From: Pseudonocardia kujensis | GTDB lineage: Bacteria > Actinomycetota > Actinomycetes > Mycobacteriales > Pseudonocardiaceae | Assembly: GCF_021283305.1 (NCBI RefSeq) | Contig: NZ_JAJSOK010000002.1 | Coordinates: 1-64,000 of the forward strand | DNA length: 64,000 nucleotides | Reading direction: 5' to 3' | Shown here: in pieces, positions 58,875 through 64,000 of the stretch | Layout: every line of letters starts with the position of its first letter | Position numbering within the stretch: position 1 is the first letter of the stretch | Translations under genes and position numbers: made by a program | Notes under the pieces: generated by a model | Seen by the model: the letters and a program-made list of their open reading frames with translations, nothing else | The model's database searches: none | What the model was told of the DNA's origin: nothing

Positions 58875-60308
58875 TCACCCGCCGTGCGTCGCGGCGGACT
58901 GGTAGTCGGTGTAGGTGTACGGGTTGTCGAGGATCTTCGTCTCGGGGACGTCGGGGTTCAGGCCCTGCGCCCAGGCCTGCTCGCCGAGGGTCGACCGCAG
59001 GTGCTCGACGGTCCGCTCCACCGTCGCCCGCGCGGCGGCGAGGTCGACGTCGACCAGCCGGCCCGCCCGCTTCACGATCCGGCCGCCCACCAGCACCGTG
59101 TCGACGTCGCCGCGCTGCGCCTGGAGAGCCACGTGCCCGTAGGGGTGGAGCAGCGGGAACATCACCGGCGAGTGCTCGTTGCGGATCAGCACCACGTCGG
59201 CGGCCTTGCCCACCTCGAGGCTGCCCAGCTCGGACTCACGGCCCAGGGCGCGGGCCCCGCCGAGCGTCGCCCACTCCACGACCTGCTCGGCACGCAGCGC
59301 GGCGTGGGTGACGGTGTCGCCCTTGGCGTGCGCCTCCAGGTGCTCGCGCGAGCGGTCCGCGCCGAGCGTGGTGCGCATGGCCGAGAACAGGTCGCCGCTC
59401 CACCACACGGAGGTGTCCATCGACAGCGACACCGGGATGCCGTGCATCCGCAGCGCCCAGGTGGGCGGGTAGCCCTGCCCGGCGCTCTGCTCGCTCTCCG
59501 TGGACACCGACGCGGAGCCGCCGGTGGCGGCGATCCGGTGGTAGGAGTCCGCGGCGAGGGTCGCGGCGTGCACGTAGACCGTCTCGGGGGTCATGAAGCC
59601 GTGCTCGTGCATGAGCCGGATGCCGTCGTCGTTCGTGGCGCCCCAGACCCCGGCGTGCGTGGTGACCGGCGCGCCCAGCTCCCGGGCCACCTCGAACGCC
59701 GGCTTCTCCGGGAACGCCGGGTCGCCGGTCACGTCGAAAGCCATCTGGAAGCCGAACAGGTCGTGGCGGCGGCGGGCGACGAAGTCCCGGAACCCCGGCG
59801 CCGCGGTCCACTCGGCGGGCGCCTGCTGGATGTTGCCGTAGGCCAGCACGAACCGTCCCGGCACCGCCTGCAGCGCGTCGACGGCGGCGTCGGCGTGGTC
59901 GACGGTCTGCAGGCCGTGCGACCAGTCGACGGTGGTGGTGACGCCGGCGTCGAGCGCCTCGAGCGCCGAGAGCAGGTTGCCCGCGTACACGTCCTCGGGG
60001 CGGAAGGCCTTGCCCCACTCCAGGTAGTACCAGACGAAGTACTGGGTCAGCGTCCAGTCGGCGCCGTAGCCGCGCATCGCCGTCTGCCACATGTGCCGGT
60101 GCGTGTCGATCATCCCCGGCATGACGATCCCGCCGGTCGCGTCGATCTCGACGGTGCCTTCGGGCACCGCGAGGTCCGGGCCGAGCGCGGTGATCCGGCC
60201 GCCGCCGACGAGCACGTCCTGCCCGGCGAGGACGCGCCTGTCCGCGTCCATCGTCAGCACGGTCCCGCCCCGGAGGACGATCGGGCGCCCGTCGGTCGAC
60301 TCGCTCAT
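58875..60308 (-). CDS. Amidohydrolase-superfamily deaminase/hydrolase
   Basis: A 477-residue metal-dependent hydrolase of the cytosine deaminase/chlorohydrolase (SsnA/TrzN) group. The metal motif is DTHRHMWQTAMRG, with a His in THAGVW, a His in YVHAATLAADSYH and the Asp in VSLSMDTSVWW. N- and C-terminal strands form the small beta-sandwich. Relatives deaminate or dechlorinate purine- and triazine-like rings. It is divergent from the iclR gene; the tripartite operator at 60330 sits 22 bases before its ATG. Confidence 0.88.
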   Translation of the reverse strand: MSESTDGRPIVLRGGTVLTMDADRRVLAGQDVLVGGGRITALGPDLAVPEGTVEIDATGGIVMPGMIDTHRHMWQTAMRGYGADWTLTQYFVWYYLEWGKAFRPEDVYAGNLLSALEALDAGVTTTVDWSHGLQTVDHADAAVDALQAVPGRFVLAYGNIQQAPAEWTAAPGFRDFVARRRHDLFGFQMAFDVTGDPAFPEKPAFEVARELGAPVTTHAGVWGATNDDGIRLMHEHGFMTPETVYVHAATLAADSYHRIAATGGSASVSTESEQSAGQGYPPTWALRMHGIPVSLSMDTSVWWSGDLFSAMRTTLGADRSREHLEAHAKGDTVTHAALRAEQVVEWATLGGARALGRESELGSLEVGKAADVVLIRNEHSPVMFPLLHPYGHVALQAQRGDVDTVLVGGRIVKRAGRLVDVDLAAARATVERTVEHLRSTLGEQAWAQGLNPDVPETKILDNPYTYTDYQSAATHGG

Positions 60309-60329
60309 CGGCTCGCTCCTCGCGATCTT

Positions 60330-60353
60330 CGGACCAACGTCCGCCTGTCGGTC
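60330..60353. promoter_or_regulatory. Tripartite operator candidate for the IclR regulator, site 1
   Basis: CGGAC-N4-GTCCG-N5-CGGTC. Two half-sites form an inverted repeat and the third is a direct repeat of the first. Spacing is the same as at 61366. Located between the amidohydrolase and iclR starts. Confidence 0.6.
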
Positions 60354-60512
60354 AGCACCGTGTGCGGGCTACTGTGGTCGAGCCCGTGGGCGGTGTCAAT
60401 CACCGTCGGTCGCCCCGGTCCCGGGCCGCGGGCCGCCCCGGGACCGCGCCGTCCGGCGGGCGGACGCGGCCGGGCTACGGTGGGCGCCGCACTCGGCGGG
60501 ACGGGGGGACGC

Positions 60513-61331
60513 ATGCCACGCGAGGGAACGGGTCCGGACTTCATCGAGGCCCTGGCCCGGGGGCTCGACGTCATCACCGCGTTCCGCCCCGGCCGGCCCG
60601 TGATGTCGCTGGCCGAGGTGGCCGCGGCCGCGGACCTGGCCCGGCCGACGGCCCGGCGGATCCTGCTCACCCTCGCCGAGCTCGGGTACGTCCGTGCCGA
60701 GGAGCGCGGCTTCGCGCTCACCCCGCGGGTGCTGGACCTGGGCGTGGCCTACGTCCGGTCGACCGGGCTGTGGGAGGTCGCCCGCCCGCACCTCGAGCGG
60801 CTGGTCGAGCGGACGAACGAGTCCTGCTCGATCGCCCGGCTCGACGGCTCGGACATCGTCTACGTCGCACGGGTGTCCGTACCGAAGATCGTGTCGCTGG
60901 CCGTGCAGATCGGCACGCGCTTCCCGGCGCTGCAGACGTCGCTGGGCAAGGTCCAGCTCGCCGCCCTCCCGCCCGACGAGCTGGAACGCGTGCTCGCCGA
61001 GCCCACCCGCTCCGGCCTGGTCCCGCGCTGGCAGCCCGACCGCGCGGAGCGGGACGCGGTGCTGCGCGAGGTGCGCGCCCGCGGCTGGGCACTCACGGAC
61101 GAGCAGCTCGCGCCCGGCATCCGCTCGGTGGCGGCCCCGCTGCGCGACGGGTCGGGCCGGGTGATCGCCGGCGTGAACGTGAACTGCCACGCCGCGGAGA
61201 CCTCCGTCGAGTACCTGCGCGAGCACCACCTGCCGCTGCTCCTGCACACGGCCGGCGAGATCAGCGCGGACTTCGCGCGACTCGAGACCGTGCCCCACGT
61301 GACGGTGCCGGGCTCCTCCCGACCCGCTTGA
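60513..61331 (+). CDS. IclR-family regulator (PcaR/PobR type)
   Basis: A 272-residue regulator. The N-terminal winged helix covers residues about 10-75 (FIEALARGLDVITAF, MSLAEVAAAADLARPTARRILLTLAELGYV). The effector domain follows, with LWEVARPHLERLVERTNESCSIARLDG and PALQTSLGKVQLAALP. The opening FIEALARGL...F is typical of the aromatic-acid regulators PcaR, PcaU and PobR. ATG 60513 follows a G-rich stretch. It is probably a regulator of the downstream CoA-transferase operon and the divergent amidohydrolase. Confidence 0.92.
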   Translation: MPREGTGPDFIEALARGLDVITAFRPGRPVMSLAEVAAAADLARPTARRILLTLAELGYVRAEERGFALTPRVLDLGVAYVRSTGLWEVARPHLERLVERTNESCSIARLDGSDIVYVARVSVPKIVSLAVQIGTRFPALQTSLGKVQLAALPPDELERVLAEPTRSGLVPRWQPDRAERDAVLREVRARGWALTDEQLAPGIRSVAAPLRDGSGRVIAGVNVNCHAAETSVEYLREHHLPLLLHTAGEISADFARLETVPHVTVPGSSRPA

Positions 61332-61365
61332 CGCCGCCTGCGGCAGGACGAAGAATCCTCAGCGG

Positions 61366-61389
61366 CGGACGGATGTCCGTGCAGCGGAC
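61366..61389. promoter_or_regulatory. Tripartite operator candidate for the IclR regulator, site 2
   Basis: CGGAC-N4-GTCCG-N5-CGGAC, the same layout as site 1, in the 80-base gap between iclR and the CoA-transferase gene and 23 bases before its ATG. Confidence 0.6.
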
Positions 61390-61411
61390 ACGAGGGCAGG
61401 AGGGCATCCGG

Positions 61412-62575
61412 ATGACCACGCCCGCTCCCACGACGGGTGGCCCGCTCGCCGGGCTGCTGGTGGCCGACTTCTCCCGGATCCTCGCCGGGCCGTACGCCAC
61501 CATGCTGTTGGCGGACATGGGCGCCGAGGTGGTGAAGGTCGAGGGCCCCGCCGGCGACGACACCCGGACCTGGATGCCGCCGGTGCGCGAGGGCGTGTCG
61601 ACCTACTTCCTGGGGATCAACCGCGGGAAGCGGTCGATCGCCCTGGACCTGCGCGACGAGTCCGACCTCGCCGCCGCCCGCGAGCTCGCCCGGCGCGCCG
61701 ACGTCGTGATCGAGAACCTGAAGCCGGGCGGGATGGCCCGGTTCGGGCTCGACTACGCCCGTGTCCGGGAGTCGAACCCCGGCGTCGTCTACGCGTCGAT
61801 CAGCGGGTTCGGCTCCGGCCCGGGCAAGGACGTGCCGGGCTACGACCTCATGGTGCAGGCCATGTCCGGACTGATGAGCCTGACCGGCGACGCCGACGGC
61901 CCGCCCTACCGGGCCGGGATCTCCGTCTTCGACGTCATGGCCGGCAACCACGCCGCCATCGGCATCCTCGCCGCGCTGCGCCACCGGGACCGCACCGGCG
62001 AGGGCCAGCACGTGGAGGTCAACCTGCTGTCCTCGGCGCTGACCGGGCTGGTCAACCACAGCTCCGCCTGGGTCGCGAGCGGCACCGTGCCCTACCGGAT
62101 GGGCAACGCCCACCCCAGCGTCTTCCCCTACGAGCCGCTGCCGACCGCCGACGACGACCTGATCGTCGCCGCCGCCAACGACCCCCAGTTCCGCAAGCTC
62201 TGCGGCGTGCTCGGCATCCCCGAGGTGGCCGACGACCCGCGCTTCGCCCGCAACGCCGACCGCACCGCGAACCGCGAGGAGCTGCGGCCGCTCCTCGTCG
62301 AGCGGCTGCGGCAGAGGACCGCGGTGGAGTGGTTCGACCTGCTCACCGCCGCCGGCGTGCCGTCAGGGCCGATCCAGACCATCGACGGCGGCTTCGCGAT
62401 GGCCGAGCGGTTCGGGCTCGACCCCGTCGTCCCCGTCGGGGAGGGTGATCGTGCGGTGCCCACCACCCGGCACCCGATCCGGTTCTCCGCCACGCCCGCG
62501 GTCTACCGGCTCCCCCCGCCGGAGCTCGACGAGCACGGCGCCGAACTGAGGAAGTGGCTGAGCGAGGATGCCTGA
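61412..62575 (+). CDS. CaiB/BaiF-type CoA-transferase
   Basis: A 387-residue class III CoA-transferase. The conserved N-terminal LAGLLVADFSRILAGPYATMLLADMGAEVVKVE and the GYDLMVQAMSGLM segment with the catalytic Asp are present, as is NRGKRSIALDLR. It moves CoA between carboxylic acids without ATP. ATG 61412 follows GGAGGG. Its end overlaps the next gene by eight bases, which argues for joint action: this enzyme would make the CoA ester that the lyase cleaves. Confidence 0.93.
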   Translation: MTTPAPTTGGPLAGLLVADFSRILAGPYATMLLADMGAEVVKVEGPAGDDTRTWMPPVREGVSTYFLGINRGKRSIALDLRDESDLAAARELARRADVVIENLKPGGMARFGLDYARVRESNPGVVYASISGFGSGPGKDVPGYDLMVQAMSGLMSLTGDADGPPYRAGISVFDVMAGNHAAIGILAALRHRDRTGEGQHVEVNLLSSALTGLVNHSSAWVASGTVPYRMGNAHPSVFPYEPLPTADDDLIVAAANDPQFRKLCGVLGIPEVADDPRFARNADRTANREELRPLLVERLRQRTAVEWFDLLTAAGVPSGPIQTIDGGFAMAERFGLDPVVPVGEGDRAVPTTRHPIRFSATPAVYRLPPPELDEHGAELRKWLSEDA

Positions 62576-63377
62576 CCAGCACGAACCGGTCCGCGAGTAC
62601 CCGACGGCGCTCGGTGCGGCGTCGCGGGAGAAGATCACCCTGCTCGGCCAGGACCTGGCCGAGGACGTCATGGGCCAGGTCGGGTTCGGCGAGCTCGCCT
62701 TCTGGCTGGCCACCCAGCGCCGGCCGAGCAAGGGCGAGACCCGGGTCTTCGAGGCCGTGCTGGCCGCGCTGGCCGACCACGGCTTCACGCCGACCGCGAT
62801 CGTCACCCGCCTGACCTACCTGTCCGCCCCGGACTCCGTCCAGGGCGCGCTCGCCGCGGGCCTGCTCGGCGGCGGGTCGCGGTTCCTCGGGGTGACCGAG
62901 GACTGCGGGCGGTTCCTGCACGAGCGGCTGCCGGACCGGCTGCCGGCGGACGAGTCGGGCTGGGACGAGATCGCCCTGCAGATCGTGCGGGAGCAGCGCG
63001 AGGCGAAGCGGTTCGTGCCCGGGCTGGGGCACCACGTGCACAAGGACGGCGACCCCCGCACCCGCCGGCTCTACGCGATCGCCCGCGAGGAGGACCTGGT
63101 CGGGCCGCACCTGGAGCTGTTCGCCGCGATCGGCCGCGTCCACCCGCAGGTCCTGGGCAGGACCCTCCCGCTCAACGGCGCCGGCGTCTGCGGCGCGGCG
63201 CTGGCCGACCTGGGCCTGCCGCTGGAGCTGCTGCGCGGCTTCGCCCTGCTCGCCCGCACCGCCGGGCTCATCGGCCAGCTCGCCGAGGAGCTCCGGCACC
63301 CCGTGGGCAACGACATCTTCCTGTCCGTCGACCTCCACAACAGGCCGGTCGACCCGGACCCCTACCGACCGTCCTGA
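62568..63377 (+). CDS. Citrate synthase-fold protein, citryl-CoA lyase-like
   Basis: A 269-residue protein, shorter than citrate synthase, matching proteins annotated as citryl-CoA lyase. The central citrate-synthase motif is recognisable as VPGLGHHVHKDGDPR, keeping the His of the GHRxYKxxDPR signature. The first catalytic His region (normally LHGGANE) reads LLGGGSRFLG and lacks His, and the region of the catalytic Asp reads LPLNGAGVCGAALADLG. It therefore probably is a C-C lyase or a different acyl-CoA enzyme. It overlaps the CoA-transferase gene by eight bases. Confidence 0.8.
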   Translation: MPDQHEPVREYPTALGAASREKITLLGQDLAEDVMGQVGFGELAFWLATQRRPSKGETRVFEAVLAALADHGFTPTAIVTRLTYLSAPDSVQGALAAGLLGGGSRFLGVTEDCGRFLHERLPDRLPADESGWDEIALQIVREQREAKRFVPGLGHHVHKDGDPRTRRLYAIAREEDLVGPHLELFAAIGRVHPQVLGRTLPLNGAGVCGAALADLGLPLELLRGFALLARTAGLIGQLAEELRHPVGNDIFLSVDLHNRPVDPDPYRPS

Positions 63378-63412
63378 CGGTGCGGGACCTCTGACGAACG
63401 CGGGAGGCAGCG

Positions 63413-64000
63413 ATGAAGCTGGTCACCGAGGAGAACATCACCGACCTCGCGGTCGAGCGCTGGGCCACGGCACGTGATCCCCGCACCCGCGAGGTGCTCA
63501 CCGCCCTGGTCCGGCACCTGCACGACTTCGCCCGCGAGGTCCGGCTGACCGAGGCCGAGTGGATGGCCGCGATGCAGTGGCTGACGGCGACCGGGCAGAT
63601 CAGCGACGAGAAGCGCGAGGAGTTCATCCTGGCCTCGGACGTGCTGGGGCTGTCCATGCTGGTCGTGCAGATGAACAACCGGCTCGACCCGGCCGCGACC
63701 CCGGCGACGGTGCTCGGTCCGTTCCACATCGACGGCTCGCCCGAGCTGGACTTCGGCGGCGACATGTCCGACGGCCTGCCCGGCACGCCGCTCTACGTCA
63801 GCGGCACCGTCACGGCGCTCGACGGGACGCCCGTCGGCGGCGCGGTGCTCGACGTCTGGCAGTCCGACGCCGACGGCGTCTACGAGGCCCAGCTGCCCGA
63901 CGTCGACGAGGCCCGGCTGCGGGCGAAGTACCGGACCCGCGCGGACGGCTCCTACTGCGTGCGCACGATCGCGCCGAAGGGCTACTCGATCCCGATGGAC
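63413..64000 (+). CDS. Intradiol ring-cleavage dioxygenase (partial)
   Basis: The first 196 codons are in the window; the gene runs off the right edge. The N-terminal dimer domain is that of catechol/hydroxyquinol 1,2-dioxygenases (ALVRHLHDFAREVRLTEAEW, ASDVLGLSMLVVQMNN), then LGPFHIDGSPE and the beta-sandwich with VLDVWQSDADGVYEAQ. The first iron-ligand tyrosines fall in DADGVY and TIAPKGYSIP. It opens aromatic diols between the hydroxyls. The Asp/Leu pattern suggests hydroxyquinol, but catechol is possible. ATG 63413 follows GGGAGG. Confidence 0.88.
   Translation, partial: MKLVTEENITDLAVERWATARDPRTREVLTALVRHLHDFAREVRLTEAEWMAAMQWLTATGQISDEKREEFILASDVLGLSMLVVQMNNRLDPAATPATVLGPFHIDGSPELDFGGDMSDGLPGTPLYVSGTVTALDGTPVGGAVLDVWQSDADGVYEAQLPDVDEARLRAKYRTRADGSYCVRTIAPKGYSIPMD

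Overview
The window is very GC-rich (around 73% by eye), uses GTG starts freely and has few rho-independent-looking terminators. It carries genes typical of Actinobacteria: F420-dependent LLM oxidoreductases, an NDMA-dependent alcohol dehydrogenase, an XRE-DUF5753/DUF397 pair, a mycobacterial-type fused glutaminase-NadE, a short actinobacterial SRP RNA and a Ku/ATP-ligase pair. Gene order and protein style point to a Pseudonocardiaceae-like chromosome, probably Pseudonocardia. That is an inference from protein style, not from a database search.

Layout. 0-4 kb: a leftward gene fragment, an ACT-GNAT acetyltransferase, divergent arsC/DCC genes, a membrane endonuclease-like protein and a beta-carbonic anhydrase. 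4-11.3 kb: amino-acid block with lysC-asd (aspartate pathway), a PIG-V-like membrane glycosyltransferase, and leuA behind a Leu-codon leader peptide; a DedA-like protein follows. 11.4-17.2 kb: a five-gene peptide/nickel-type ABC importer (binding protein, two permeases, two ATPases). 17.4-19.1 kb: XRE regulator/DUF397 pair facing three overlapping micro-genes. 19.3-24.9 kb: hydrolase, ybaB-recR, amidase, S9 peptidase, then 1.2 kb of non-coding repeats. 24.9-30.7 kb: dnaX, ffs, two tRNA-Ser genes, an ornithine-cyclodeaminase-like gene, tadA and its associated gene. 30.8-41 kb: M20 hydrolase, amidase, tyrA, ligase/Ku, LCP protein, VOC protein, phosphorylase, LLM oxidoreductase. 41-47 kb: MFS, YeiH exporter, a decayed SulP permease, alcohol dehydrogenase, acyl-CoA ligase. 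47-55 kb: small enzymes and regulators (TetR, GntR), a frameshifted hydrolase and nadE. 55-58.9 kb: MFS, glycosyltransferase and a scar of TetR/SDR remains. 58.9-64 kb: a catabolic block with amidohydrolase, IclR regulator, CoA-transferase, citrate-synthase-fold lyase and an intradiol dioxygenase cut by the window edge.

Three things stand out. First, a 20-bp palindrome is repeated with a 40-41 bp period at three separate intergenic loci. Second, many genes have a -10-like hexamer 6-8 nt before the start codon, so leaderless mRNAs look common, including the leuA leader peptide and a divergent promoter with interlocked -10 boxes. Third, a tripartite half-site operator (CGGAC-N4-GTCCG-N5-CGGWC) occurs twice in the catabolic block and resembles the operators of PcaU/PobR-type IclR regulators. 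All promoter and operator calls are read by eye and untested.
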